A stretch of DNA of 64,000 nucleotides from Thiomicrorhabdus marina. Lineage in GTDB: Bacteria; Pseudomonadota; Gammaproteobacteria; Thiomicrospirales; Thiomicrospiraceae. The notes under the pieces were generated by a model. The model ran no database searches and was not told the DNA's origin. It worked only from the letters and a program-made list of their open reading frames with translations. Every line of letters starts with the position of its first letter. Position 1 is the stretch's first letter. This document shows, one piece after another, positions 25,449 through 34,776 of the stretch. The stretch covers positions 186,001 to 250,000 of the forward strand of contig NZ_JAGETV010000001.1 of assembly GCF_017571465.1 (NCBI RefSeq), read 5' to 3'. The translations under genes were made by a program, and so were the position numbers.

Positions 25449-28016
25449 CTATGCTACTTTTATCTGGTTTGCCTGAGCTTTTATTTCAACCGCGATGCCG
25501 TCGAGTTTTTCTTGGATGGTGGATGGGCGGACTTGTCCACGCTCGATAGTAAAGACTTGTTTTGCCGGTTGTTCGGTATTTACAAACGATTTAAAGCGTT
25601 TGGTGAATTCCGGATTTTCAATGGCACGTTTCCAGTCGCATTCGTAGGTATCAATCAGCCCTGCCATTTGCGCTTCAAGTTGTTCGCCAAGGCCAAGCGA
25701 GTCGTTAATCACCACGTCTTGCAGATATTCCAAGCCGCCTTCCAGATTGTCCATCCACGTTGCGGTACGTTGTAGGCGGTCGGCGGTTTTGATATAGAAC
25801 ATCAGCAAACGATCAACGTATTTAAACACCTCTTCTTTGGTCAATTTGGTGGCGAACAAATCGGCATGGCGCGGTTTCATTCCGCCGTTACCGCACACAA
25901 ACAGATTCCATCCCTCTTCGGTTGAAATCAGACCGATGTCTTTTGCCTGCGCTTCGGCACATTCACGCGTACAACCGGAGACCCCCATTTTCAGTTTATG
26001 CGGTGAACGCAGACCTTTGTAGCGGTTTTCCATCTCGATTGCCATGGTCACGGAATCGTCCAGACCGTAGCGACACCAAGTTGAACCGACGCAAGATTTC
26101 ACGGTACGCAGTGATTTAGCATAGGCTTGCCCCGATTCAAATCCGGCAGCAAGTAAATCCGTCCAAATTGACGGTAAGTCATTCATTTGCGCACCAAACA
26201 GCACTATACGTTGCCCGCCATTAACCTTAGTGTATAGGCTATATTTTTTTGCCACCTCTCCGAGAACAATTAATTTTTCCGGCGTAATTTCACCGCCCGG
26301 CACACGCGGAATCACCGAGTAGGTACCGTCTTTCTGCATATTGCCAAGGTAGTTGTCGTTGGTGTCTTGCAGTGGGATTTTGTCTTTTTCCAATGCGAAG
26401 CTGTTCCACAATGAACCGAAAATGCTGCCTGCTGCTTGTTTACAGACCGGACAACCATGGCCTTTACCGTGTTTGTGTAGCAATGTTTCAAAAGTGTTAA
26501 TCTCTTCTACTTGGCACAGGTGATATAGCTCCTGACGCGAATAAGGGAAGTGTTCGCAGATGTCTTTGCTGACTTCCACACCGCGTTTTTCCAGTTCGTT
26601 ATTTAAGACATTGGTGACCAGCTGAGTACAACCACCGCAACCGGTACAGGCTTGGGTGCAGGATTTAATATCCGACAGGCACATGGCACCGCCTTCAACC
26701 GCAGAAATCACATCACCTTTTGAGACGTCATAGCAAGAACAAAGTTGCGCGGTATCCGGCAGAGCATTCGGCCCGAACAGCGCACCGGCAGAGCCGTCAC
26801 GATTTGGCAGAATCAGCATATCCGGATGTTCCGGTAGCTCCATATCGTTGAGTTTTAACTGCAATAGATTGCCGTAGTCTTCGGTTTCGCCGACCAGCAC
26901 CGCACCAAGCAGTTTTTTGCCGTCTTTACTGACCACGATTTTTTTATAAATCTCTTCCGGCCCGTTTTCGTAAACATAGCTCAACGCATCTTCGTCATTA
27001 CCGTGCGGGTCACCGATAGACGCCACATCCACGCCCATCAGTTTCAGCTTGGTGCTCATATCGGCACCTTCAAAACGGTTTTCGTCCAGGTTCAGTTGGT
27101 CAACCACCACCTGCGCCATCGCATAACCCGGCGCAACCAGCCCGTAAATCATGCCTTCGTACAAGGCACATTCACCAATCGCGTAGATGCTTGGGTCAGA
27201 AGTCAGACAGTGCGAATTGATAACAATACCGCCACGTGCGCCCATTTCCAATTCGGCCTGTTTAGCGAGTTCGTCACGCGGACGAATCCCCGCCGAGAAG
27301 AGCACAATATCGGTTTCCAGCGTTTGGCCGTCGGCAAATTCCATTTTATTAATGCACGTTTCGCCGTCGCTAATCAGTTGCGTCGCCTTATTGGTGTGCA
27401 CCATTACGCCAAGATTTTCGATTTTGCGCTTTAGCAATGCTGCCCCGCCTTCATCCAACTGTACCGGCATTAGGCGCGGTGCGAATTCAACCACGTGGGT
27501 TTCCAAACCTAAATCACGCAAGGCTTTGGCCGCTTCCAAACCGAGCAGACCACCTCCGACCACGGTACCAATTTTGCCTTTGTCCGCCGCCGCTTGAATC
27601 GCATCCAAATCTTCAATAGTGCGATACACCAAACAGCCGTCGCGGTCATTGCCGTTAATTGGCGGCACAAACGGATAAGAACCGGTCGCCAGTACCAGAC
27701 GGTCGTAAGCCTGTACCGAAGCGTCGTCAGCAGTCACCGTTTTCGCTGCGCGGTCAATTGAGACAACCTTTTGATTCAGGCGAATATCAATCTGGTTCTC
27801 TTCGTAAAAGCCCGGTGTGACCAGACTCAAGTCATCGGCCGTTTTGCCGGAAAAATAGGATGACAGATACACGCGGTCATAAGCCTTACGCGGCTCTTCA
27901 CCGAAAACAATAATTTCATAATTTTGACGCGCTTCGCTTTTAACCAGCTTCTCAATAAAGCTGTGACCGACCATACCGTTACCCACGACGACGATTTTTT
28001 GTTTTGTGTATTGCAT
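25449..28016 (-). CDS. nirB: NAD(P)H nitrite reductase large subunit NirB
   Basis: 855-residue cytoplasmic enzyme reducing nitrite to ammonium. Order: N-terminal FAD/NAD domain (IVVVGNGMVGHSFIEKL, VGGGLLGLEAAKALRDLGL); BFD-like [2Fe-2S] domain (LCSCYDVSKGDVISAV, SCTQACTGCGGC); a second Cys-rich module (HGKGHGCPVCKQAAGS); sulfite/nitrite reductase ferredoxin-like half-domain; and the sirohaem/[4Fe-4S] site (SCVGSTWCRYG ... GVSGCTRECAEAQ). Last gene of the nrt operon. Its small subunit NirD is in another unit; both are under the same leader type. Confidence 0.95.
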   Translation of the reverse strand: MQYTKQKIVVVGNGMVGHSFIEKLVKSEARQNYEIIVFGEEPRKAYDRVYLSSYFSGKTADDLSLVTPGFYEENQIDIRLNQKVVSIDRAAKTVTADDASVQAYDRLVLATGSYPFVPPINGNDRDGCLVYRTIEDLDAIQAAADKGKIGTVVGGGLLGLEAAKALRDLGLETHVVEFAPRLMPVQLDEGGAALLKRKIENLGVMVHTNKATQLISDGETCINKMEFADGQTLETDIVLFSAGIRPRDELAKQAELEMGARGGIVINSHCLTSDPSIYAIGECALYEGMIYGLVAPGYAMAQVVVDQLNLDENRFEGADMSTKLKLMGVDVASIGDPHGNDEDALSYVYENGPEEIYKKIVVSKDGKKLLGAVLVGETEDYGNLLQLKLNDMELPEHPDMLILPNRDGSAGALFGPNALPDTAQLCSCYDVSKGDVISAVEGGAMCLSDIKSCTQACTGCGGCTQLVTNVLNNELEKRGVEVSKDICEHFPYSRQELYHLCQVEEINTFETLLHKHGKGHGCPVCKQAAGSIFGSLWNSFALEKDKIPLQDTNDNYLGNMQKDGTYSVIPRVPGGEITPEKLIVLGEVAKKYSLYTKVNGGQRIVLFGAQMNDLPSIWTDLLAAGFESGQAYAKSLRTVKSCVGSTWCRYGLDDSVTMAIEMENRYKGLRSPHKLKMGVSGCTRECAEAQAKDIGLISTEEGWNLFVCGNGGMKPRHADLFATKLTKEEVFKYVDRLLMFYIKTADRLQRTATWMDNLEGGLEYLQDVVINDSLGLGEQLEAQMAGLIDTYECDWKRAIENPEFTKRFKSFVNTEQPAKQVFTIERGQVRPSTIQEKLDGIAVEIKAQANQIKVA

Positions 28017-28068
28017 CTCTCACTCCTTGCCGCACAGTGCGCGACACTTAAAACTCTTTGTCATTTTA

Positions 28069-29331
28069 TTAATTGCTAAAGCCTTCGCCGAACAGCAAGG
28101 TATCTTTACATTGCGAAATATCCGTTCGCTGTTTCAGTAACTCAAAGAACCAATTAGCAGCATAGGTATCGCCGTATAAGACCGCGCCGATAATGCGCTG
28201 GTTGGCGATGACTAACTTGCGGTAGATGTTTTGCGCAGCATCCGTAAACACTAAGGTTTCTGCATCTTCCATGCCGTTAAACTCGCCTGCCGAAAACAGA
28301 TTGATACCGGTTACCTTGAGCATGGTCGAAGTCAAACTGCCTTGATAAGCGGGTAAGACTTCGGCCTGATAATCGCCAACCTTACTTGCTAGTATTTGCG
28401 CCAACACCTTGGCCTGTTGATACAGCGGGGCAACAAGTCCATAGGTATGACCGTTATGTTCGACACATTCACCCAAAGCATAGATATTTGCGATATTCGT
28501 TTCGAGTTGATCGTTGACCAAAATACCGCGATTACTGGCAAGCCCGGCACTCTCTGCCAAGACAATATTCGGGCGAATTCCAATCGCCATCACCAATAAA
28601 TCGCAGGCAATTTCTCGACCGTCTTTAAGGCGTACTGCTTGAATATGCGTTCCGGTTAGGTTGGCGATAATCTCGGCAACCTCGGATTGCATATAAAACT
28701 GCATTCCAGCTCGTTGCGGCGTTGCATTCGATAATTCACTTTGTAGAATCTCCCCTGCTCGCGCATCCAACTGCGCATTCATCAAGATGCTACTGCGATG
28801 CACTACCGCTACCTGCATACCTTGCTTCTGCAAACCATAAGCGGCTTCCAAACCTAGCAAACCACCACCAATCACCACAGCTTGCTTACCACCTGCTGCC
28901 GCTTTTTGCATAAGTTCAACATCGGCGATTTCCCGAAAACTGACTACGCCTGCTAAATCGGTATTGGCTATTGGCAACACAAAAGGATTAGAGCCGGTAG
29001 CAATAATTAACCGGTCGTAGTTAAAGTCTTCTCCCTGTTCTGTGATGATGATTTGAGACTTGGCATCAATTCTCGAAATGCTGCAATGAGTATGCAAAGT
29101 AATGTCATTTGCCGCAAACCAATCACTATCATGAGTGATAATCTCTTCAAGCGTTTTTTCTCCTGCCAATACAGGCGAGAGCATAATGCGGTTATAGCCG
29201 CCATGCGGTTCTCGGTTAAAGACGGTGATTTGATAGGCTTGGCTTAAGGCTAACAACTCATCCAAAAAACGCATACCGGCCATGCCCGCACCGACCATAA
29301 TCAATTTAGGTTTTTCGTTCAGGCTACTCAT
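28069..29331 (-). CDS. FAD/NAD(P)-dependent reductase, NasB-like electron-transfer subunit
   Basis: 420 residues matching the flavin half of NirB/NasB and rubredoxin-reductase-like proteins: MVGAGMAGMRFLDELL (FAD), DRLIIATGSNPFV, VVIGGGLLGLEAAYGLQKQGMQVAVVH (NAD(P)), NIYALGECVEHNGHTYGLV. It lacks a C-terminal BFD or sirohaem domain. The likely job is to pass electrons from NAD(P)H to the nitrate reductase NasA, as NasB does in Bacillus and Klebsiella-type systems (inference from context). It lies between the transporter ATPase and nirB. Confidence 0.82.
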   Translation of the reverse strand: MSSLNEKPKLIMVGAGMAGMRFLDELLALSQAYQITVFNREPHGGYNRIMLSPVLAGEKTLEEIITHDSDWFAANDITLHTHCSISRIDAKSQIIITEQGEDFNYDRLIIATGSNPFVLPIANTDLAGVVSFREIADVELMQKAAAGGKQAVVIGGGLLGLEAAYGLQKQGMQVAVVHRSSILMNAQLDARAGEILQSELSNATPQRAGMQFYMQSEVAEIIANLTGTHIQAVRLKDGREIACDLLVMAIGIRPNIVLAESAGLASNRGILVNDQLETNIANIYALGECVEHNGHTYGLVAPLYQQAKVLAQILASKVGDYQAEVLPAYQGSLTSTMLKVTGINLFSAGEFNGMEDAETLVFTDAAQNIYRKLVIANQRIIGAVLYGDTYAANWFFELLKQRTDISQCKDTLLFGEGFSN

Positions 29332-29343
29332 TATCGAACTCGT

Positions 29344-30138
29344 TTAATGTTCTACTTTGCGCTGTTTTTCATATAAAAAACGCAGCACTTCAGAACGGTA
29401 ATGGTTATAGGTTGGATCATCCGCCAATGCTAAACGATCTCGTGGATGCGGCAAATCAACCTTAAGAATTTCGCCAATGGTTGCCGCTGGCCCATTCGTC
29501 ATCATCACAATTCGATCCGACAACAAAACTGCTTCGTCCACATCATGAGTAATCATGATTACGGTATTATTCAGGTCTTTTTGAATTTCCATTAACGAGT
29601 CTTGCAGGTGCGCACGAGTCAAGGCATCCAAAGCACCGAAAGGTTCATCCATTAACATGATTTTCGGTTGCATTGCCAAAGCTCGCGCAATACCGACACG
29701 TTGTTTCATACCGCCGGAAATTTCATCCGGACGTTTATGCATAGCATGATCCATATGCACCAACTTTAAATTGTGCTCAATCCACTGTTTTTTCTCGGCT
29801 GGTGACTTGGTTTTTTTGAAAACTTGATCCACTGCCAACTCGACGTTTTCATAAGCAGTGAGCCAAGGCAATAACGAATGATTTTGGAAAACCACCGCCC
29901 GTTCCGGCCCTGGAGCATCGACTTCACGACTATCAAGCAATACCCCGCCTTCGGTAGCACCGTATAGGCCGGCAACAATATTCAAAACCGTTGATTTACC
30001 ACAACCGGAGTGGCCGATGAGCGAGATAAATTCGCCTTCTTCGATTTTCAAATTAACGTCTTGCAAGGCACGAAATGGCCCCTTTGGGGTTGGAAACTCG
30101 ATGCCGACTTTAGTGAGTTCTAGATGTGTTTCTGACAT
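29344..30138 (-). CDS. Nitrate ABC transporter ATP-binding protein (NrtD/NasD-like)
   Basis: 264-residue ATPase: Walker A GHSGCGKST, Q-loop FQNHSLLPWLTAYENV, signature SGGMKQRVGIARALA, Walker B IMLMDEPFGALD, H-loop ITHDVDEA. This belongs to the nitrate/sulfonate/taurine subfamily. It lacks the extra NrtA-like C-terminal domain of cyanobacterial NrtC. Start at 30138 has AAGGAAAG upstream; the longer frame overlaps the permease gene. Powers uptake together with the permease and binding protein upstream. Confidence 0.9.
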   Translation of the reverse strand: MSETHLELTKVGIEFPTPKGPFRALQDVNLKIEEGEFISLIGHSGCGKSTVLNIVAGLYGATEGGVLLDSREVDAPGPERAVVFQNHSLLPWLTAYENVELAVDQVFKKTKSPAEKKQWIEHNLKLVHMDHAMHKRPDEISGGMKQRVGIARALAMQPKIMLMDEPFGALDALTRAHLQDSLMEIQKDLNNTVIMITHDVDEAVLLSDRIVMMTNGPAATIGEILKVDLPHPRDRLALADDPTYNHYRSEVLRFLYEKQRKVEH

Positions 30139-30148
30139 GTTTCTTTCC

Positions 30149-31147
30149 TTATCGTAAAGCCACTGATTTATCCCAAGACACTGCGCGTTGCAGTAGCAAC
30201 ATACCGCGATCCAGTACAAAACCGACCACACCAATTACCAATACCGCAACCATAATTCGTCCTAACGAGTTTGAGCTACCGTTCTGGAACTCATCCCAGA
30301 CAAACTTACCTAGCCCCGGATTTTGCGCCAGCATTTCCGCAGCAATCAGTACCATCCAAGCAATACCTAGTGAGATACGCAGGCCCGTGAACATCATCGG
30401 AATAGAGCAAGGCAGTACAATTTTACGAACGTGTGTCCACCAGCTTAGATTCAATACTTGGCTGACGTTTTTCAGGTCTTGCGTGACCGTTGCTACACCT
30501 GCCGCGGTATTGATAATGGTCGGCCAAAGACAACACAGTAATACCGTAAACATCGAATTCAAAAACGCCTTGTCGAACATCGGGTCATCGGTGACATACA
30601 CAGCCGATACCACCATGGTTACCAACGGTAACCAAGCAAGCGGCGAAACCGGTTTAAAGATTTGAATCAACGGGTTAACGGCAGCATAAGCGTTGGCAGA
30701 AAGCCCGATAACGATGCCGATTGGCACCGCAATAATCGACGCTAAGATAAAGCCGCTCATCACCGTAACTAAACTGCGATAGATTTGGTCGAAGAAGGTT
30801 GGAGGCCCGACATATTCACGGACACGCGGTTCATAATTTGGATCTTGCTCCATACGCGCGGCATTGCGGTCTTCTTGACGTTGATAAAATGCCGCTTCTT
30901 TAAGCGCCGCCTCATCGGCCTCTTGATTTAAAGAAATAAATTGTTCATAGGTTTGCACCGGCCCAGGAAATTGACCCAGCGATGTATTAATGTGCGTTGA
31001 TGCGCCTTGCCAAATCAAAAGAAACAGCAATAAGCCAACCAGCGGAAGCCCAAGCATTTTAGTCAGCAAATTCAGCTGGCCTTTGCGGTCTTCACCGATA
31101 ATTAATTTATAAAATGGCTCGACTAAAGCCCATTTAAGTGGATTCAT
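30149..31147 (-). CDS. nrtB: Nitrate ABC transporter permease NrtB
   Basis: 332-residue inner-membrane permease with an N-terminal helix, a periplasmic insert rich in charged residues (around residues 65-115), and a BPD_transp_1 core including the EAA-type loop around VLNLSWWTHVRKIVLPCSIPMMFTGLRISLGIAWMVLIAAEML. The periplasmic insert is common in proteobacterial NrtB. Located between nrtA and the ATPase gene. Confidence 0.92.
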   Translation of the reverse strand: MNPLKWALVEPFYKLIIGEDRKGQLNLLTKMLGLPLVGLLLFLLIWQGASTHINTSLGQFPGPVQTYEQFISLNQEADEAALKEAAFYQRQEDRNAARMEQDPNYEPRVREYVGPPTFFDQIYRSLVTVMSGFILASIIAVPIGIVIGLSANAYAAVNPLIQIFKPVSPLAWLPLVTMVVSAVYVTDDPMFDKAFLNSMFTVLLCCLWPTIINTAAGVATVTQDLKNVSQVLNLSWWTHVRKIVLPCSIPMMFTGLRISLGIAWMVLIAAEMLAQNPGLGKFVWDEFQNGSSNSLGRIMVAVLVIGVVGFVLDRGMLLLQRAVSWDKSVALR

Positions 31148-31207
31148 TATTTATTCCTCACCCAACTGTTCGCCCCGCAAAACACGGGACGTTTATTGCA
31201 TTTATGG

Positions 31208-32578
31208 TTACGGCTGTTGATTGCCTTTTAGACCGATTTTCATGCTTTCGATATAGGCATTTGGTTTTGAACCGTCATAAGAGATACCATCCATAAAATC
31301 ATCTTGCACACCACGGAAACCGTCGGTTTTATAGACTTCGGCAAAATCCGTTTTGCTGAATTTGCCTTCTTTGATTAGCTCTTCAACCGCGATTTTATAG
31401 ATATCAGGACGATAGACTTTTTTCGCCATATCTTTGTACCAATCGTCAGTCTTCTGCTCGGCAATTTGTCCCCAGCGACGCATTTGCGTCATATACCAGA
31501 TAGCATCCGAGTAATAAGGGTAGGTCGCGTTGTAGCGGAAGAAGACATTAAAATCCGGCTCGGAACGTTTATCGCCTTTTTCATATTCAAAGGTGCCGGT
31601 CATGGAATTGGCGATAACCTTGTAATCTGCGCCGACATAATTTGGCTTAGCCAGAATCTTGACCGCATCTGGGCGATTCTTATTGTTTTGTTCATCAAGC
31701 CAATGCGCGGCACGAATCATCGCTTTGACTACGCGAATAGTCGTGTTCGGGTATTTTTGATAGAAGTCTTCACGCAGGCCAAAGACTTTTTCCGGGTTGT
31801 TTTTCTGAATGGAGTTGTCGGAAATGACCGGTACGCCAATGCCTTTGAAAACCGCTTGCTGATTCCACGGTTCACCAACGCAATAACCTTCAATCGTGCC
31901 TGCCTCCATGGTCGCCGGCATTTGCGGCGGAGGGGTTACTGACAGCAATACATCAGCTTTTAAAGTCCCTGAGGTATCTCCACTTTTCGGTGCATAGAAA
32001 CCGGGATTTAAACCTCCGGCGGCAAGCCAATAACGTAGCTCATAGTTGTGGGTCGAAACCGGGAACACCATCCCCATTTTGAAAGGCTTGCCGGCATCTT
32101 TATACGATTTAACTACCGGCTTGAGTGCTTCGGCAGAAATTGGGTGAACCGGTTTACCACCTTCACTCGGCACATGCTCCTTCATCGCCTGCCAAGTTTT
32201 ATTTGAGACCGTAATCGCGTTACCGTTCAAGTCCATCGAGATTGGTGTAATGACATCCGCTTTCGTTCCGTAACCGATAGTCGCGGCTATCGGCTGCCCT
32301 GCCAACATGTGCGCCCCATCGAGTTGACCGTCTATGACACGATCTAGCAAAACCTTCCAGTTGGCTTGCGCTTCAAGTTGAACGTAAAGCCCTTCGTCCT
32401 CAAAAAAACCTTTTTCATAAGCGACTGCCAAAGGCGCCATATCAGTGAGTTTGATAAAGCCAAACTTCAGGTCTTCTTTTTCAGGATAACCTACTGCATA
32501 GGCGCTACTGGTTCCTAGTGCACTGATAGCAAGTGCTGCCAGCGAATGTTTTAAAAGAGTACGGCGTTTTAGTTTCAT
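31208..32578 (-). CDS. nrtA: Nitrate ABC transporter substrate-binding protein NrtA
   Basis: 456-residue periplasmic binding protein of the CmpA/NrtA family. Starts with a twin-arginine-like signal (LKRRTLLKHS then a hydrophobic stretch to SAYAVG); mature part LKFGFIKLTDMAPLAVAYEKGFFEDEGL, MLAGQPIAATIGYG, EGYCVGEPWNQQAVFKGIGVPV are family hallmarks for nitrate or bicarbonate ligands; nitrate is chosen from context. Start 32578 has GGGAG upstream; the longer frame to 32674 would run through the attenuator. First gene of the nrt-nirB operon. Confidence 0.93.
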   Translation of the reverse strand: MKLKRRTLLKHSLAALAISALGTSSAYAVGYPEKEDLKFGFIKLTDMAPLAVAYEKGFFEDEGLYVQLEAQANWKVLLDRVIDGQLDGAHMLAGQPIAATIGYGTKADVITPISMDLNGNAITVSNKTWQAMKEHVPSEGGKPVHPISAEALKPVVKSYKDAGKPFKMGMVFPVSTHNYELRYWLAAGGLNPGFYAPKSGDTSGTLKADVLLSVTPPPQMPATMEAGTIEGYCVGEPWNQQAVFKGIGVPVISDNSIQKNNPEKVFGLREDFYQKYPNTTIRVVKAMIRAAHWLDEQNNKNRPDAVKILAKPNYVGADYKVIANSMTGTFEYEKGDKRSEPDFNVFFRYNATYPYYSDAIWYMTQMRRWGQIAEQKTDDWYKDMAKKVYRPDIYKIAVEELIKEGKFSKTDFAEVYKTDGFRGVQDDFMDGISYDGSKPNAYIESMKIGLKGNQQP

Positions 32579-32614
32579 TGGTGTTTCTCCCAGCGGTCTT
32601 AAGAAATTGGAAGC

Positions 32615-32671
32615 AAAAAAAAACGCCCACCCAAATCCCCCAAAAGGAATTTGAGTGAGCGTCTTTGCTCG
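32615..32671 (-). promoter_or_regulatory. NasR-type attenuator leader of nrtA operon
   Basis: On the minus strand: GAGC-AAAGAC-GCTC (32670-32657), hexaloop with A1 and G4, overlapping a terminator whose arms are 32662-32648 and 32636-32623, followed by a run of nine T. It lies between nasR and nrtA, both transcribed leftwards, like the nasR-nasF leader of Klebsiella. Confidence 0.88.
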
Positions 32672-32844
32672 CATTAAATTTTCTAAGAATTAAACCAAAT
32701 AGAGACCAATAAAAATTTAAGTTTTAAATTTCAACAGCTTAAGTAGAAAACCACTTTTTTCGGCCTTATAAGAAGCCGGCTTATTTTAAAAATTTCGCAC
32801 CATAAAAAAACAAAACACGCACTATTGAAAAACAATCTTATGTT

Positions 32845-34038
32845 TTACTTAGCGATAATCTGGTTAGCCAATTCCGCTAATTTTATGCCTTTTTCCATCG
32901 CTGCCTGTTGCATCTTACGATGCGCAGATTCTTCAGAAAGCTTAAAGCTTTTCATTAATTTTGACTTCGCCAACTGAATCACTCGCTGGTCAAGTAAGGC
33001 CTGTTTAGTCTTCGCTAACTCTTGCTGGGTTACCTTTAATGCTTGCCCCTGCTCGGTTAATTTTTCCATAAACATTGATGTCGAACCGGCCGTATTTACA
33101 TCGCCAGACTGATGCAATTCACGACCAATCACATCATCAATCCACTGCTGATCTTGATTCAATAGTTCATCAGATTGATTAAGTTGCTTGGCACAAAGCA
33201 GCTGTAGACTCTGTACCAAATTATCTTCAATCAGTTGCATCATCTCGATTCTCTGGGTAGAGACCGCAAACCAATCTTGCGCAGCTTGCATACCGAGCAA
33301 TTGCTGCGTCGGAAATTTTTCTCGGTACTGTTCAATTTCAGTAAATCCATTAATTTTTTTATACTGATCTGCCGTTGACCTAGGTGCAGTGTCGGCAAAA
33401 TTGGTTAAGTAATATTGCTGCATCTCCACTAAACTTTGGCGCTGATTTGCTAAATCGCTATCTTTAATTGCCCCAGAAGCAACAATGTACACGCCCAAAG
33501 CTCGTTCTTGACCTGCTATTTCCTTAGCCTTCATTATGTAAATCAAAGAAATCATCAACTTCGCAATTTTCGATTCTTGTGACAACTCGGTCATATCAAC
33601 GACAACATTAATCAATACCTTAACAACGGCACTAATCGCTTCTGCTGCCTGAATCGACGAAATGGCTCGGGCATCAATATCACGCCGAGCTTGATAAAGT
33701 TCGTTTTGTAAAACACTCAACGCCTTAGCAAGATTGATATAAACACTACCGCCAAGATTCTTGCCTTGAGTCGACTCTAACCAGGTTTCTAAACTCTTAT
33801 TAAAGCTCTCTCTTTGCTGACAAAACTCATTCCGAAAAGCACGGTAATTGATTTGCTCAGGAATTTCACCATCGCTTGCCAAATACAATACGCTGGAACC
33901 CCGCTCCAATTGCAGATAGTGAATCATCTTGTGCAACTGCCCAACTAACTGCGATAACTCAAACAGCATTTGTAGAGATTGATGCTCAGCCTTTTTTGAT
34001 GCCAACCATAATTTTGCAATACTATTTTGTGAGCCCAT
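32845..34038 (-). CDS. nasR: Nitrate/nitrite-responsive antiterminator NasR (NIT-ANTAR)
   Basis: 397-residue cytoplasmic regulator. The N-terminal NIT domain (about 20-300) shows the helical sensor pattern including LVGQLHKMIHYLQLERGSSVLYLAS and MISLIYIMKAKEIAGQERALG; it binds nitrate or nitrite in family members. The C-terminal 60 residues are an ANTAR RNA-binding domain (LLDQRVIQLAKSKLMKSFKLSEESAHRKMQQAAMEKG). On ligand binding NasR stabilises a hexaloop hairpin that prevents terminator formation. Its three probable targets, the leaders at 14071, 17900 and 32615, are all in this window. Confidence 0.92.
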   Translation of the reverse strand: MGSQNSIAKLWLASKKAEHQSLQMLFELSQLVGQLHKMIHYLQLERGSSVLYLASDGEIPEQINYRAFRNEFCQQRESFNKSLETWLESTQGKNLGGSVYINLAKALSVLQNELYQARRDIDARAISSIQAAEAISAVVKVLINVVVDMTELSQESKIAKLMISLIYIMKAKEIAGQERALGVYIVASGAIKDSDLANQRQSLVEMQQYYLTNFADTAPRSTADQYKKINGFTEIEQYREKFPTQQLLGMQAAQDWFAVSTQRIEMMQLIEDNLVQSLQLLCAKQLNQSDELLNQDQQWIDDVIGRELHQSGDVNTAGSTSMFMEKLTEQGQALKVTQQELAKTKQALLDQRVIQLAKSKLMKSFKLSEESAHRKMQQAAMEKGIKLAELANQIIAK

Positions 34039-34338
34039 TAGTCAACCTTATGCTTTTTAAAACGATTCTACAGTCCTTTAGATTAGAAAACATCTCCGCA
34101 TAACCTCTTAAACACAACTTTTCAAAATAGATCGCACACGCGAAAGAATTCAAGGCCTTGGCATTTCACTCAAGTTCTATAGAAAAAATGAATATTCATA
34201 CAAAAAGCTATAGTCGGATTTTAGAGTCTCAGCCCTTCCAAAGGCGTTGCGTGCCCCGTAAATAATGCTTTTGAGACTAGAGTCCAAAAAAATTTCATTA
34301 AATTCCTCAAACCCTTATAATACCGTACTCCAATATCC

Positions 34339-34376
34339 GTGCCCGTAGTTAAATGGATATAACGCGGCCCTCCGGA
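34339..34376 (+). tRNA. tRNA-Arg(CCG), 5' half only (left attachment junction)
   Basis: Bases 34339-34345 form a 5' acceptor strand (GTGCCCG), followed by a D arm GTTA-loop-TAAC (34348-34363), anticodon stem start and loop CTCCGGA (34370-34376) with anticodon CCG at 34372-34374. After the anticodon loop the sequence no longer pairs and no T arm follows, so the gene is interrupted exactly at the site where many tyrosine integrases cross over. The 34377-34494 stretch beyond it is AT-rich element DNA. A decayed tRNA-Arg 3' half lies at 46169. Confidence 0.75.
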
Positions 34377-34494
34377 AGCTAAGTCACCCCTTAATTAAAA
34401 ATTAAGTCACAAATAAAAAAATTAAAAAGCTGTATTAATAAGTCTTTAAACCCTTTCAAATCAATAGCTTAAGACATTACTTCCTTAAATATTA

Positions 34495-34716
34495 TTTTGT
34501 GACACAATTTGTGTTCATAAGACTTAATTTGACCTTGTTGTCACAAAATACTATATTAACTCGAGCGTAGCTTTTGATGCAAAGCTTGTGACAAAACAAC
34601 AAATAAGGTCTATTTCATTACGCGCTAGTTGGGTGTCTTAAAAGCAACTTGGTCGAAAGAACTAAGTACCTCAATAGCACTAAAACTTGAAGCTAGTTAT
34701 TCCTTGTTTTGTGACA
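34495..34716. repeat. Cluster of TTTTGTGACA sites before giant recombinase gene
   Basis: TTTTGTGACA occurs at 34495-34504 (+), 34539-34548 (inverted) and 34707-34716 (+), with partial copies at 34404-34411 (inverted) and 34586-34593. They lie between the tRNA junction and the recombinase start. Repeated short sites in both orientations at an element end are typical of recombinase or accessory-protein binding arms, or an operator (inference). The 34377-34776 gap contains no other feature I can support. Confidence 0.6.
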
Positions 34717-34776
34717 TTTCAATATCCACATTCAAAATCTGTCGCTATGTTATTACGTTGTTTGTAAGGATTTTTA

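Noticed and set aside
27003-27434. Long plus-strand frames opposite nirB (143 and 136 codons)
   Set aside because: They are antisense shadows of a conserved gene with strong codon structure; the translations show no domain.
31466-31942. 158-codon plus-strand frame opposite nrtA
   Set aside because: Antisense shadow; no start signal and no recognisable sequence.
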